This document shows, piece by piece, positions 7,161 through 16,639 of a stretch of DNA of 64,000 nucleotides; position 1 is the first letter of the stretch; every line of letters begins with the position of its first letter. Origin of the DNA: Anaerolineae bacterium UTCFX1 (GTDB lineage: Bacteria; Chloroflexota; Anaerolineae; Anaerolineales; Villigracilaceae); contig MWTB01000031.1 of assembly GCA_002050275.1 (NCBI GenBank), positions 1 through 64,000 on the forward strand, given 5' to 3'. Below the pieces are notes generated by a model. The model saw only the letters and a list, made by a program, of their open reading frames with translations. It was not told where the DNA came from and ran no database searches. The position numbers and the translations under genes were made by a program.

Positions 7161-8138
7161 ATGTCTGAAGACCTTGGAAGCACACAACCAAACATCAAAG
7201 TGACAAAACCCGGTCGCGGCAAACGATTCCTGTTCAACGCGCTGGGCGTGATCGTACTCCTCGCCATCGCCATTTTTAGCGGATTCCGTTCCGGCATCGA
7301 CACACGCCAGAGCTATCAAGCCTCGGTGATGAGCGAACAACTCAGCGAGCAATTCACCTTCGCGCTCGTAGACATTCAATTCGGACGATACGAAAACGCC
7401 AAACAGCGCCTAGAATGGATCATTCAGCGCGACCCATCCTTTCCCGACGCGCAACAGCAATTGACCAACGTGCTGGTGTTGATGAATCAGCCCACGCCGA
7501 CGGTCACGCCTTCCCTCACGCCCACACCCGATTTCAGCGGCGCAGAGGAAGCCTACGCGCGCGCGCAACAGCTCATCGCCGCCGGAGATTGGGCCGGCGC
7601 GCTCGGCGCGCTCGACGAGATGCGCAAACTTGATCCAAACTATAACGCCTCTCTCGTGGACGGCATGTATTACTTTGCTTTCAGGAATTACGGCGTAAAA
7701 CTCATTAGCGAAGGCAATCTCGAAGGCGGCATCTATCAGATCACGCTGGCGGAACGCTTCGGTCCGCTTGACCGCGACGCGAACGGTCTGCGCGAGGGCG
7801 CGCGCGTTTATCTGATCGGCGCTTCGTTTTGGGAATTGGACTGGGCGCAAGCCGTATCCTATTTCCAACAAGCGAGTAGTTGGGGCAATCTATGGGACGG
7901 CACTATGACCGCCAGCGCTCGGTATCAGGTTGCATTAATGCGCTACGGCGATCAACTGCTCGCAGCAGGCAGTTATTGCGACGCCTACCAACAGTATGCC
8001 AGCGCGCAGGGTTACGGCACGCTCGACAATGCCGCGCAGAGCGGTTTTGAACAAGCCACTGAGGCTTGCTATCCTCCTACCGCTACGCCCGCTCCCGCAA
8101 CTCCGACAGAAGCCGAAACGCCCGTACCTACGCCATGA
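7161..8138 (+). CDS. Membrane-anchored TPR-like protein
   Basis: A 325-residue protein. After about 30 polar residues there is one transmembrane helix (FNALGVIVLLAIAIFSGF), then an extracytoplasmic helical region with repeat-like motifs: FALVDIQFGRYENAKQRLEWIIQRDPSFPDAQQQL, AYARAQQLIAAGDWAGALGALDEMRKLDPNY and later similar helices, consistent with degenerate tetratricopeptide repeats. Thr/Pro-rich linkers occur in the middle and at the C-terminus. The ATG at 7161 is chosen over upstream in-frame codons because those would code a basic, unconserved extension; no strong ribosome-binding site is seen. Its stop overlaps the start of the next gene (ATGA), so the two are coupled. Probably a scaffold or binding protein; the partner is unknown. 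Confidence 0.75.
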   Translation: MSEDLGSTQPNIKVTKPGRGKRFLFNALGVIVLLAIAIFSGFRSGIDTRQSYQASVMSEQLSEQFTFALVDIQFGRYENAKQRLEWIIQRDPSFPDAQQQLTNVLVLMNQPTPTVTPSLTPTPDFSGAEEAYARAQQLIAAGDWAGALGALDEMRKLDPNYNASLVDGMYYFAFRNYGVKLISEGNLEGGIYQITLAERFGPLDRDANGLREGARVYLIGASFWELDWAQAVSYFQQASSWGNLWDGTMTASARYQVALMRYGDQLLAAGSYCDAYQQYASAQGYGTLDNAAQSGFEQATEACYPPTATPAPATPTEAETPVPTP

Positions 8139-8644
8139 CGCCTCCTCCCGTTTGGGCGCTCGCGGTCACATACTGGCTGCATTTTCTTGCCACAGTCATG
8201 TGGGTCGGCAGCCTCACGGCGATCTTATTCCTCTTCATACCCGCCATCAAACGCGCGCTCGATCTCAATACGCAGCTTACGTTGCTTGACGCCATTCAAA
8301 AACGCTTCGAGCCGGTCCTCTGGTTCAGTCTCAGTTTACTGGTTCTCACCGGCTTGTTCCAAATGAGCGTTAACCCACATTACGACGGTTTTCTCGCCGC
8401 CAGTACGCAATGGTCGCTGGCGATCCTTGCCAAACATATCTTCGGCATGGTGGCGATCGCGGTCAGTGCGATCCAAACCTGGGATGTTACGCCCGCCATT
8501 CGCCGCGCTCTTTTAGTTTCAAAGAAGACAAAGAATGTAGGAACGCTGGCGGCGCTTCAACGCCGTGAGACGCTCCTGCTGTGGGCAAATCTAATTTCCG
8601 CGATTCTGATCTTAGGGGCGACCGCCGTCGCGCGCGCCTCATAG
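8135..8644 (+). CDS. CopD-like four-helix membrane protein
   Basis: A 169-residue protein with four predicted transmembrane helices. The start (YWLHFLATVMWVGSLTAILFLFIPAI) has the histidine-containing first helix and WVGS motif seen in CopD and related membrane domains, and conserved His residues recur in later helices (AKHIFGMVAI). CopD-type domains are linked to copper handling or heme-like redox functions, but no copper genes are nearby, so substrate assignment would be guesswork. The start overlaps the previous stop by four bases. A 15-bp perfect hairpin begins at the base after its TAG stop. Confidence 0.65.
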   Translation: MTPPPVWALAVTYWLHFLATVMWVGSLTAILFLFIPAIKRALDLNTQLTLLDAIQKRFEPVLWFSLSLLVLTGLFQMSVNPHYDGFLAASTQWSLAILAKHIFGMVAIAVSAIQTWDVTPAIRRALLVSKKTKNVGTLAALQRRETLLLWANLISAILILGATAVARAS

Positions 8645-8677
8645 AACCTTGCGAAGGTTGAGAACCTTCGCAAGGTT
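8645..8677. repeat. Perfect 15-bp inverted repeat after the CopD-like gene
   Basis: AACCTTGCGAAGGTT at 8645-8659 and AACCTTCGCAAGGTT at 8663-8677 form a perfect stem with a three-base loop, immediately after a stop codon. There is no T-run, so a rho-independent terminator is doubtful; the sequence resembles dispersed palindromes common in environmental genomes. Confidence 0.7.
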
Positions 8678-8812
8678 GCACAACAAGACAACCCGCCTCG
8701 CTTCGACGCTGCTCAGCGCAAGCTTTCTCAGGGGCGGGCTGTTTCTATTTTCGTCAACCGAATCCACCCGTGAAGCGCCTCGTACCGCAAAGTTCACTTT
8801 GCGATTGCACAT

Positions 8813-8853
8813 GGCAAGATACCCTTCGACAAGCTCAGGGCAAGAATCTTGCC
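8813..8853. repeat. Nested inverted repeat with CTTCGAC..GCTCAG core
   Basis: GGCAAGAT (8813-8820) pairs with ATCTTGCC (8846-8853), enclosing CCCTTCGACAAGCTCAGGG (8822-8840), itself partly palindromic. The CTTCGAC/GCTCAG core also appears in fragments near 8700 and near 1585. With the hairpin at 8645 it fills the 216-base gap between two convergent genes, where no coding frame is credible. Confidence 0.65.
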
Positions 8854-8860
8854 GTACAGA

Positions 8861-10207
8861 TTACAACCGAATCAACTCCTGCGCGGAGATACCGGTCAGA
8901 TCGTACGCCATTGCACCGGTAATCTTCACCGGAACGATCTCATCAATTTTCGCATCCCCTTCGACCAATACCAACCCGTCAATCTCCGGCGCATCGCGGT
9001 AGGAGCGCCCGATGGCGATATTCTTGTCGCGTCCTTCTATCAACACGTCCAAGGTCCTGCCGACGTACGATTGATTGATCTGCAACGAAATCCCCTGTTG
9101 CAATTCCATTAACCGTTCATAGCGCGCCTGTTTCACCTCGGTAGGAACCGGGTCGCCGAGCGGCTCGCTGGCTGTACCGGGCTCAAACGAGAATTGGAAC
9201 GCTCCGACGCGGTCGAAACGAATCGCTTCCACAAAATCAACCAACGCTTGATATTCTTCGTCCGTTTCGCCGGGATAGCCGACGATGAAAGTCGTGCGGA
9301 TCGCCAGGTTTTGAATTGTCGAACGCATTTTATCAAGCGTGCGATACACCCAGTCCATATTCGACGGGCGGCGCATCCGGTACAGCGTTTTGGGATGCGC
9401 GTGCTGCAACGGCATATCAAGGTAGGGCAGGATCTGTCCGCTTGAAGCCATAACGTCAATCAGGCGGTCGGTGACGTAACCGGGAAAGGCGTACATGACG
9501 CGAATCCAATCCATATCGGGAACCTCCGTCGTCAGACGTTCGAGGAGCGCCGCCAATCCGTCTTTCATCCCAACATCATGGCCGTAGTCGGTCGTGTCTT
9601 GCGAGATTAAAATTAACTCGCGCACGCCGGCGTCTCGCAGCTGCCGCGCTTCGTCGAGGATCATCTCCAACGGGCGCGAAACGGTCGTCCCTTTGATGAG
9701 TGGGATGGCGCAAAAGGCGCATGGGCGGCGACAACCGTCGGCAATTTTGAGATACGCGCTTGCGCCCGCCACCGATGCGCGCAATGCATTCCGCTCGTCT
9801 GTGCCGACCGTTTTCGCTTCGGGCAAATGGTACAACGGTTCGGGATGAGACGTCTTACGCAGCTCGCGCACCACTTGGACGATGTCCATCCAACGGCGTG
9901 TGCCGAGCACGCCATCCACGCCGGGGACTTGCTTCGCCACTTCTGCGCCATAGCGCTGCGTGAGACATCCCGCCGCGATCAGAATCTGATTCTTTTTCTT
10001 GCCGTCGGCGAGTTCGCGCAAAACGTCCAACGATTCTTGTTTTGCAGGACCGATGAAACCGCAGGTATTCACGATCAACACATTGGCATGCGACGGGGTA
10101 TCCACCGCATGATAGCCGTCGCGGATGAGGAGCTGCGCCATCGAATCGGAATCGACCGTATTTTTTGAACAACCGAGCGAGACAAGATGAAAGGTATTTT
10201 TTGACAT
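8861..10207 (-). CDS. rimO: Ribosomal protein S12 methylthiotransferase RimO
   Basis: A 448-residue radical SAM methylthiotransferase that adds a methylthio group to an aspartate of ribosomal protein S12. The N-terminal UPF0004 domain carries the auxiliary-cluster cysteines Cys13, Cys49 and Cys81; the radical SAM cluster is Cys159, Cys163 and Cys166 in CRRPCAFC; and the C-terminal part from about residue 380 is a TRAM domain. The order and length are normal. The opening HLVSLGCSKNTVDS is closer to RimO than to the tRNA enzyme MiaB. The start at 10207 fits, and the upstream RodZ-like gene ends 39 bases away, so the two may be one operon. Confidence 0.93.
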   Translation of the reverse strand: MSKNTFHLVSLGCSKNTVDSDSMAQLLIRDGYHAVDTPSHANVLIVNTCGFIGPAKQESLDVLRELADGKKKNQILIAAGCLTQRYGAEVAKQVPGVDGVLGTRRWMDIVQVVRELRKTSHPEPLYHLPEAKTVGTDERNALRASVAGASAYLKIADGCRRPCAFCAIPLIKGTTVSRPLEMILDEARQLRDAGVRELILISQDTTDYGHDVGMKDGLAALLERLTTEVPDMDWIRVMYAFPGYVTDRLIDVMASSGQILPYLDMPLQHAHPKTLYRMRRPSNMDWVYRTLDKMRSTIQNLAIRTTFIVGYPGETDEEYQALVDFVEAIRFDRVGAFQFSFEPGTASEPLGDPVPTEVKQARYERLMELQQGISLQINQSYVGRTLDVLIEGRDKNIAIGRSYRDAPEIDGLVLVEGDAKIDEIVPVKITGAMAYDLTGISAQELIRL

Positions 10208-10246
10208 ATCTATATTCCTCGAACGAAAAGCAAATTCTATAGACTC

Positions 10247-11887
10247 TTATGGCGTAGTCGTCGCTCTGGGCGTCGCCGAAGGAATCGGTGTGCGCGAAGG
10301 CGAAGCGGTAATGGTCGGCGTGAAGGAACTTGTGGGCGGTTGCGTCGGCAGCGCCGTAGGAGTGACGACGTCGTCTTCGCGGTAGATCACGCTGGCGCTC
10401 TGCCCCAACCTGCCGAGCAAACCGTAATCGCGTCCATTGTATACGACTCGAATCGCCGCGCCGCTTCCAACCGACACTTCCACTTGCCGCTCCGCCTCGA
10501 ACGGATACATATTCCCTGAAATAACGCGCCCATTAAAGACTTCTTTCCCGTCTACGATCACGCGCATATATGTTCGCTCAAGAGCGATCAAGTTGATCTG
10601 TACGTTTACATTTAAGTTCTGCGTAGGGATAACGATCGTCGCGGTAGGTTCAATGTTTTGCGTCATTTCGAACGCGACGGTCGGCGTGAAGAGCGCAGCG
10701 TCTGGCGTGGCGAGCAAAATCTCGGAGAATGAAGGCGCGGTCGGCTCTTGCGCCGCCTGACCCTGCATAATCACAACACGGTTAATGCCCCAGACCAGAA
10801 ACCCGACCAGAAATATAGCCATCCCCACGCCAAAGATAAGATCGCCTGCGGCAAAACTGCGAAACAGTCGAGGGTCGGCGATGATCGGTTCTCCGGCGCG
10901 ACGCGCAGCCTTTTGCGGATATCGCTCGCGGTGACGCGCCTGCAAACCATCCGCATAACGTAAGAGGAGCGCGTCTACGTCGAGGTCAAGGAATAACGCA
11001 TAATTTGATAACATGCCGTACGTCTGTGCGCCCGACGGAAGTTCATCGAATGCGCCGTTTTCAAGCGCGCCTAGATAATGCGCCTTCACATGCGTGCCGC
11101 GTTCGATTTCGTCCAAATGCAAGTTGAGCATGATGCGACGCTCGCTCAGGTCGCGTCCAATTTCCTTGAAGATCTCATCGGATGGCTTGAGGTCTTCCGG
11201 CGCGGCGAAAGCGTCATCAAGCGTTTGGGGAACATCCGCTTCTACAGGCAGGGCAACGCTGGCTTCAGAAGGCGCATCCATCTTTTGTGTAACGCGGATC
11301 GAAGCAATCGAGCTTAATCGCTTCAGCCATGATCGCCAGAAGCTATCACGAACCTCTGACAAAGGCGTTTCATCCGCCGCTGCGCTTTCGATGTTCTGTT
11401 CGAGCGCCGGCTCAAGTGTGAACGGTTCGGGCGGCTCAACAACCTCAGGTTGCGGTTCAGGGTCGGCTTTCGCGCGTCCGCGTCGAGATTTGACGGGCGC
11501 GGAATCCGCCGCGGGTTTGGACGTCTTCTTTTTAGGGCGAGCAGGTTTGGGCGCGGGAAGAGACTCTTCTTCCTGTTGTTGAGGCAGAGCAACCTGAGGC
11601 GGTAACTCCACATTCGCAGGAGGCGAATCCATCGGCGTGACCATCTCGTTCGACGACTCATTGGCAATGCGCAGCTCTTCCAGCAGGCTTTCAAAATCCA
11701 AGCCGAGGAAATCGGCGTAGTTGCGCAAATAGCCGTACGCTTGCGCAGGCGAGGGGAACGCGGAAAAATCGTCCGCTTCGAGCGCTTGTAGATACGAGAC
11801 GCGGATGCGTGTGGTCTCAAACGCTTTTTCAAGCGTAAGACGTTTCGATATTCGCGCGCGTTTGAGGCTCTGACCGACGGTGATCAT
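10247..11887 (-). CDS. RodZ-like membrane protein with two helix-turn-helix domains
   Basis: A 546-residue protein. Two HTH_25-type domains are present: residues about 1-70 (ITVGQSLKRARISKRLTLEKAFETTRIRVSYLQALEADDF) and about 245-310 (GRDLSERRIMLNLHLDEIERGTHVKAHYLGALENGAFDELP), each followed by a YGYLRNYADFLGLD-type helix. They are separated by a Pro/Lys-rich linker. A transmembrane helix follows near residue 355 (LIFGVGMAIFLVGFLVW), then a C-terminal beta domain like the RodZ DUF4115 region and a Thr/Pro-rich tail. RodZ links MreB to the cell-wall machinery; the doubled HTH is unusual for RodZ. Start ATG at 11887 is preferred, since the upstream 16 residues are not HTH-like. Confidence 0.78.
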   Translation of the reverse strand: MITVGQSLKRARISKRLTLEKAFETTRIRVSYLQALEADDFSAFPSPAQAYGYLRNYADFLGLDFESLLEELRIANESSNEMVTPMDSPPANVELPPQVALPQQQEEESLPAPKPARPKKKTSKPAADSAPVKSRRGRAKADPEPQPEVVEPPEPFTLEPALEQNIESAAADETPLSEVRDSFWRSWLKRLSSIASIRVTQKMDAPSEASVALPVEADVPQTLDDAFAAPEDLKPSDEIFKEIGRDLSERRIMLNLHLDEIERGTHVKAHYLGALENGAFDELPSGAQTYGMLSNYALFLDLDVDALLLRYADGLQARHRERYPQKAARRAGEPIIADPRLFRSFAAGDLIFGVGMAIFLVGFLVWGINRVVIMQGQAAQEPTAPSFSEILLATPDAALFTPTVAFEMTQNIEPTATIVIPTQNLNVNVQINLIALERTYMRVIVDGKEVFNGRVISGNMYPFEAERQVEVSVGSGAAIRVVYNGRDYGLLGRLGQSASVIYREDDVVTPTALPTQPPTSSFTPTITASPSRTPIPSATPRATTTP

Positions 11888-11964
11888 AGGAAAAAACAAA
11901 ACATCGCCAGCGCCCGCCGTAGCGACGGAAATCAACTGGCGATGTTATTCGTGAAAACGTCCCT

Positions 11965-12519
11965 CTACGACGCCGCTTCTTCTGTCGCTTCTACGGCAAC
12001 CGCGTCAACCGTCTCGGCGGGTTCGGCGGGCGCTGATTCTTCAGCCGTTTCGGCGGTCTCTTCAGAATACGCCTCGCCTTCACGGTAGACGATCACCTTG
12101 ACTTCGGGGACAAGGTCTATCGTAAGGCGCACGTTCGCTTTGAATTCGCCGAGGTTACGGATCGGCTGCATGTCAATCTGTTGTTTTTTGACCTCGTAAC
12201 GGGTCTGTTCTTGAATCCCGTCCGCCACATCTTGCGTGGTGATCGAGCCGTACAGTTTCCCAGTTTCGCCGGCTTTAGCGGGGAAACGAAGCACAACGTC
12301 GCCAATCTGCGTCGCCAAATCTTTCAGTTCGCTGTTGAGTTCCGCTCGTCTAACTTCAGCCTGCGCGCGGATACGTTCCGCCTGTTTGACCGCTCCGGCG
12401 GTGGCAAGCACAGCTAACCCTTGCGGAAGGAGGAAGTTGCGCCCAAATCCATCGGCGACTTTTTTGATGTCCCCCGCGCGTCCAAGTTTGTATACGTCTT
12501 TCACTAGCATTACTTTCAT
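11965..12519 (-). CDS. rplI: 50S ribosomal protein L9
   Basis: The N-terminal signature MKVMLVKDVYKLGRAGDIKKVADGFGRNFLLPQGLAV is typical of L9, which binds 23S rRNA with its N domain and reaches out from the ribosome through a long helix. The C domain is present (about residues 75-150), followed by an extra acidic Glu/Ala-rich tail of about 35 residues, longer than usual. The start is the ATG at 12519, with AAAGGG ten bases upstream; an in-frame TTG three codons earlier is less likely. It stands alone, not next to rpsF/rpsR as in many genomes. Confidence 0.95.
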   Translation of the reverse strand: MKVMLVKDVYKLGRAGDIKKVADGFGRNFLLPQGLAVLATAGAVKQAERIRAQAEVRRAELNSELKDLATQIGDVVLRFPAKAGETGKLYGSITTQDVADGIQEQTRYEVKKQQIDMQPIRNLGEFKANVRLTIDLVPEVKVIVYREGEAYSEETAETAEESAPAEPAETVDAVAVEATEEAAS

Positions 12520-12687
12520 TTTATTCAAGCCCTTTCATACTAAAGATTATGGTACACCGCAAAAATTGCGGCGCCTCGGTCTCACACTGTGACGACCTCG
12601 GGAGCGAAGGGTACGTCGCCCGGCGGCAGATTGTATCACAGGATTCCACGCGAAAAACAAATGAAGCGGCAGGGGGGATTCAAGCGT

Positions 12688-14340
12688 TTAAAACCCCTCC
12701 GCCACATATTCGCCCCACACGGCGCGGAGCGCGTTGCAAATCTCGCCAAGCGTGATGTTATTCTCCACCGCTTCAATAAACAGCGGCATCAAATTCTCGG
12801 TTCCGCTCGCCGCGCCCTGCAACTTGCCGAGCAACTCTTCCGCCAGTCTCCGGTCTCTAGTCTCTCTCAATTTTTTCAGCCTCTCGCGCTGACCCAACTC
12901 AATCGCAGGATCAACCCTCAAGCGTTCCAGCGTCACCTCTTCTTCCACTGTGAACTGATTAACGCCCACCACAACCTGCTCCCCTCTTTCAATGGCTTGT
13001 TGCGCCGCGTAGGCGGCGTTTTGGATCTCGCTCTGCACGAATCCTTTTTCGATTGCTTGCAGCGCGCCGCCCATCTCGTCAATTTTGGAGATGTAGTCCT
13101 CGGCGCCTTTTTCGATCTCGTCGGTGAGATATTCAATGAGATACGATCCCGCCAGCGGATCAACCGAGTCCGCCACGCCCGATTCATACGCGATGATCTG
13201 CTGGGTGCGCAGGGCGACGCGCACGGCTTTTTCGGTGGGAAGCCACAGCGCCTCGTCCATGCTGTTGGTGTGCAAGGATTGAGTCCCGCCGAGGACGGCG
13301 GAAAGCGCTTGCATGGTGACGCGCGCGACATTATTCTCAGGCTGTTGCGCGGTGAGAGTCGAGCCTGCGGTTTGCGTATGGAAACGTAACTGCCATGACA
13401 ACGGTTTCTGGGCTTTGAACCGTTCGCGCATGATTTTCGCCCACAACCTTCGCGCGGCGCGAAATTTCGCCACCTCTTCCAAGAAATTGTTGTGTGCGTT
13501 GAAGAAGAACGAGAGTTGACCGGCAAACTCGTCTACGTTCAGTCCCGCTTTCAACGCGGATTCGACGTAGGCAATTCCGTTCGCCAGCGTAAACGCCACC
13601 TCCTGCACAGCCGTCGAGCCTGCTTCGCGGATGTGATAGCCTGAGATCGAGATCGTGTTCCAATTCGGAACATCTTTCTCGCAGAATGAAAATATATCGG
13701 TGATGAGTCGCATCGAAGGCGCAGGCGGAAAAATGTAGGTGCCGCGCGCGACGTATTCTTTCAAGATGTCGTTTTGAATCGTGCCGCGCAGTTTACTCAC
13801 GTCCGCGCCTTGGCGTTTGGCGACGGCAATATACATCGCCAGCAAAACTCCGGCAGGCGCGTTGATGGTCATGGACGTGGAAACTTTATCGAGCGGGATT
13901 TGGTCGAACAATTGCTCCATATCGTGAATGGATGAGATCGAGACTCCCACTTTGCCGACCTCGCCTTGCGCGATCGGGTCGTCGGCATCGTAGCCGATCT
14001 GGGTTGGAAGGTCGAAGGCGACAGACAAACCCGTTTGACCTTGTTGAAGCAAATAGCGATAGCGCTTATTGGATTCTTCCGCGGTGGAGAAGCCCGCGTA
14101 CTGGCGCATCGTCCAAAAGCGGGAGCGGTACATCGTCGGTTGGACGCCGCGCGTGAAGGGGTATTCGCCGGGGAAGCCGAGCCGTTCAGAGTATGTTAAA
14201 TCCGCTTCCCGAGGTAGAGCGAGGCGCGGAATCTCGATCTCCGAAGAAGTTTGAAAACATTCGCGCCGCTCTTTGAATCGTTCTAAAGATTTTTTCAGGA
14301 TATTTTCCTGCCATTTTTTATACTGCTCTTGAAGTGTCAT
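12688..14340 (-). CDS. Methylmalonyl-CoA mutase, large (catalytic) subunit
   Basis: A 550-residue B12-dependent mutase subunit with only the TIM-barrel substrate domain and no cobalamin domain. It interconverts succinyl-CoA and (R)-methylmalonyl-CoA. The substrate signature [25 protein letters not shown] (here shown as [12 protein letters not shown] then [12 protein letters not shown]) matches the mutA/archaeal-type split form; the usual RPW is [22 protein letters not shown] and [16 protein letters not shown] are also diagnostic. The B12-binding partner is coded at 41919, about 28 kb away, beside MeaB. Isobutyryl- or ethylmalonyl-CoA mutase remain possible, but the TMY signature favours methylmalonyl-CoA. 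Its start is set by a clear GGAGG upstream (GGAGGCGCG before ATG). Confidence 0.92.
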   Translation of the reverse strand: MTLQEQYKKWQENILKKSLERFKERRECFQTSSEIEIPRLALPREADLTYSERLGFPGEYPFTRGVQPTMYRSRFWTMRQYAGFSTAEESNKRYRYLLQQGQTGLSVAFDLPTQIGYDADDPIAQGEVGKVGVSISSIHDMEQLFDQIPLDKVSTSMTINAPAGVLLAMYIAVAKRQGADVSKLRGTIQNDILKEYVARGTYIFPPAPSMRLITDIFSFCEKDVPNWNTISISGYHIREAGSTAVQEVAFTLANGIAYVESALKAGLNVDEFAGQLSFFFNAHNNFLEEVAKFRAARRLWAKIMRERFKAQKPLSWQLRFHTQTAGSTLTAQQPENNVARVTMQALSAVLGGTQSLHTNSMDEALWLPTEKAVRVALRTQQIIAYESGVADSVDPLAGSYLIEYLTDEIEKGAEDYISKIDEMGGALQAIEKGFVQSEIQNAAYAAQQAIERGEQVVVGVNQFTVEEEVTLERLRVDPAIELGQRERLKKLRETRDRRLAEELLGKLQGAASGTENLMPLFIEAVENNITLGEICNALRAVWGEYVAEGF

Positions 14341-14503
14341 CGCGCCTCCATAAAATATATACTGACGCTAGTATACAGCAAACATATGCGCCTGAATTAA
14401 TATCACAATCCTGACGTATATTATTTGATTTTCTGAACTCTTTGGGCTACACTATTTGCCGGCTTATACAACATTTATCATCCTTAACCTACGGAGTTTT
14501 CGC

Positions 14504-14905
14504 ATGGCAAGCAAGACGCTTCTCTATATCGGCGCAGGCATCTTATTCTTGATTGGCGTATGTTTGTTCGGTTACGGAATTTTAAGCGTGATCGGCTCAA
14601 CGTCCGCGCAAGGCAGTTCGAATTGGCTGTCGTTCGGGATCGGGTTCGGGTGCGTGGGCGTGTTATTTTTAGCGGCAGGCGCGGGGTTGATCTATGCCGC
14701 GCAACGGGGGACAAAAACTGAAGTGGTGCAACAAGTGACAATGAAAGTTGATCTGCCGGGCGAGACGAAAATCGAGCAGATGAAATGCCGTTCATGCGGC
14801 GGGAGCCTGAGCGCCGACAATATCAAAATGATCGCCGGCGCGCCGACAGTGGAATGCCCGTACTGCGGCACGACCTATCAATTAACCGAAGAACCAAAGT
14901 GGTAA
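14504..14905 (+). CDS. Small membrane protein with C-terminal zinc ribbon
   Basis: A 133-residue protein that I do not assign to a named family. Two transmembrane helices (about residues 4-27 and 43-65) are followed by a basic/polar cytoplasmic stretch and a C-terminal zinc-ribbon with CRSCGGSL and CPYCGTTYQL, two CxxC knuckles about 27 residues apart. The ATG at 14504 follows ACGGAG and is preferred to an in-frame ATG at 14456. It is the first gene of a five-gene same-strand run leading through the Cys-Ala tail protein and two radical SAM-family proteins. The ribbon may bind zinc or act in protein-protein contacts; inference only. Confidence 0.7.
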   Translation: MASKTLLYIGAGILFLIGVCLFGYGILSVIGSTSAQGSSNWLSFGIGFGCVGVLFLAAGAGLIYAAQRGTKTEVVQQVTMKVDLPGETKIEQMKCRSCGGSLSADNIKMIAGAPTVECPYCGTTYQLTEEPKW

Positions 14906-14930
14906 CGGATTCTTTTCATTCGGAGGCGCG

Positions 14931-16622
14931 ATGAAATCCAAGAAGTTACAGATCGTTATTTTCCTTGTCCTTGCGTTGGCGCTGGCTGTCGCGCCAGCCG
15001 TCTCCGCCCAATCGGATTATTACTTCGCGGTGGAGCGCGAAACGGTCAACGTCTATTGGAACGCCGACGGCACAATGAGCCTCGATTATGTCTGGGATTT
15101 TGCCAATCAAGCCGGCGCGCATCTTATTGACTTCGTAGACGTGGGCATGCCCAGCGCCAATTTCAATATGTCCACCGTGCAAGCAGATGTAAACGGGACG
15201 TCTGTAGACGTTTCTGCCAGCGACTATCAGGGCAACGGTTCCGGCTTCGCCGTGGTAATGGGATCGCAAGCCATCCCCGGCAACGCGCGCGGACGGGTGC
15301 ATGTATTCGTAGGGGAAATTACTCAAGTGTTGCGCCCCGATACGCAAGACGATCAATATACCAGCGGCGTATTCGGCACAACTTGGTTCGGCTCGCAATA
15401 TGTGACGGGAACCACCGACGTTACCATGATCTTCCACTTTCCGCCCGGCATGAGCGGCGCCGAACCGCGCTGGCACAGCGCGCCGAGTGGATTCGCCTCC
15501 GAGCCGCAAATTGGAACGGATGCGGAAGGACGCGTCACCTACACATGGCGAAACGAAACGGGAACGGCGGACACGCAGTATAAATTCGGCGCATCGTTTC
15601 CCGCCAGTTACGTCCCCGAATCGGCGATCGTGCGCACGAATATCTTCACCAGCCTGATCGCGGGAATTATTGCTTTAATCGCTGGCGTAGTAAGCGTCGC
15701 AGCCAGTTTCCTACCCTGCTTGCTCTTTCTGGCTTTTATCATCGGCGCAATGGCGTTCGCCAACTCCCGCGAGAAGCGCCGAAAACTACAATACATGACG
15801 CCGAAGATTTCCATCGAAGGACATGGCGTCAAACGCGGACTGACCGCCGTCGAAGCGGCGACGCTGATGCAAACCCCACTCGACAAAGTAATGACGATGA
15901 TCCTCTTTGGGCTGATAAAAAAGAGCGCGGTCGCCGTCGCGTCGCGAGAGCCGTTCGCCCTCACAATCGCCGAGTCGGCGCCGGAAGGCTTGCATGAGTA
16001 TGAAACAGGCTTTATCAACGCTTTCCGCAAGGACAAAAAAGCGGAGCGCCGGGAACTTCTGCGGAACATGACCGTAAAACTCGTTGAATCTGTTTCCGAA
16101 AAGATGAAAGGCTTCAGCCTCAATGAAACCGTCGCCTTTTACAAAAGCATCACAGACAAGGCTTGGAAACAAGTGGAACAGGCGCAAACGCCCGAACTTA
16201 AAGGGCAGTTTTACGATCAAAACCTAGAATGGACAATGCTCGACAATGAATATGACGATCGCGCACGCCGCACATTTACAGGACCTGTGATCGTTCCCAC
16301 CTGGTGGAATCGTTACGATCCGCTCTATTCGAGCGGCAGGAGAAGCGTCTCTACAAGCGCGCCCGCTCCCAGCGGCGGAAGTCACGGCGGTTCGTCTGCG
16401 TTGCCCGGCGCCGACCTCGCCGCATCCGTCGTCACCGGCGTTCAGTCGTTCGCATCCAATGTGATCGGGAACGTTGCAGATTTCACGAGCAAGGTCACCA
16501 ATGTAACCAACCCTCCGCCCAAACCGTCCTCGTCGGGCGGCAGTAGACGCGGCGGCGGCAGTTGCGCCTGCGCTTGCGCCTGCGCGGGTTGCGCCTGCGC
16601 CTGCGCCGGCGGCGGACGATAA
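14931..16622 (+). CDS. DUF2207-like membrane protein with a Cys-Ala repeat tail
   Basis: A 563-residue protein. It has a signal peptide ending AVSAQS (about residue 27), a beta-rich extracytoplasmic domain (about 28-230) of the DUF2207 type, a hydrophobic segment with one or two membrane helices (about 235-275), and a cytoplasmic helical domain (about 280-450) containing EGHGVKRGLTAVEAATLM, as in DUF2207 proteins. A Ser/Gly-rich linker leads to a terminal tail with four CA units, a Gly, three more CA units, then GGGR. This gives seven cysteines in fourteen residues (Cys545 to Cys558). The alanine codons vary (GCC, GCT, GCG) while Cys-Ala is kept, suggesting selection on protein. The radical SAM genes directly downstream make this tail a candidate substrate. 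GGAGG precedes the start. Confidence 0.82.
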   Translation: MKSKKLQIVIFLVLALALAVAPAVSAQSDYYFAVERETVNVYWNADGTMSLDYVWDFANQAGAHLIDFVDVGMPSANFNMSTVQADVNGTSVDVSASDYQGNGSGFAVVMGSQAIPGNARGRVHVFVGEITQVLRPDTQDDQYTSGVFGTTWFGSQYVTGTTDVTMIFHFPPGMSGAEPRWHSAPSGFASEPQIGTDAEGRVTYTWRNETGTADTQYKFGASFPASYVPESAIVRTNIFTSLIAGIIALIAGVVSVAASFLPCLLFLAFIIGAMAFANSREKRRKLQYMTPKISIEGHGVKRGLTAVEAATLMQTPLDKVMTMILFGLIKKSAVAVASREPFALTIAESAPEGLHEYETGFINAFRKDKKAERRELLRNMTVKLVESVSEKMKGFSLNETVAFYKSITDKAWKQVEQAQTPELKGQFYDQNLEWTMLDNEYDDRARRTFTGPVIVPTWWNRYDPLYSSGRRSVSTSAPAPSGGSHGGSSALPGADLAASVVTGVQSFASNVIGNVADFTSKVTNVTNPPPKPSSSGGSRRGGGSCACACACAGCACACAGGGR

Positions 16623-16639
16623 CTAACGAGGTAAACGCT

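Noticed and set aside
14931..16622. Calling the Cys-Ala tail protein a metallothionein or keratin-like protein
   Set aside because: The tail is only 20 residues on a 563-residue membrane protein, and its radical SAM neighbours give a better context.
16562..16639. Upstream extension of the radical SAM gene beginning MRLRLRLRG
   Set aside because: It is a shifted reading of the TGCGCC repeat that codes the Cys-Ala tail in the other frame; the ATG at 16640 gives the homologous start and has ACGAGG before it.
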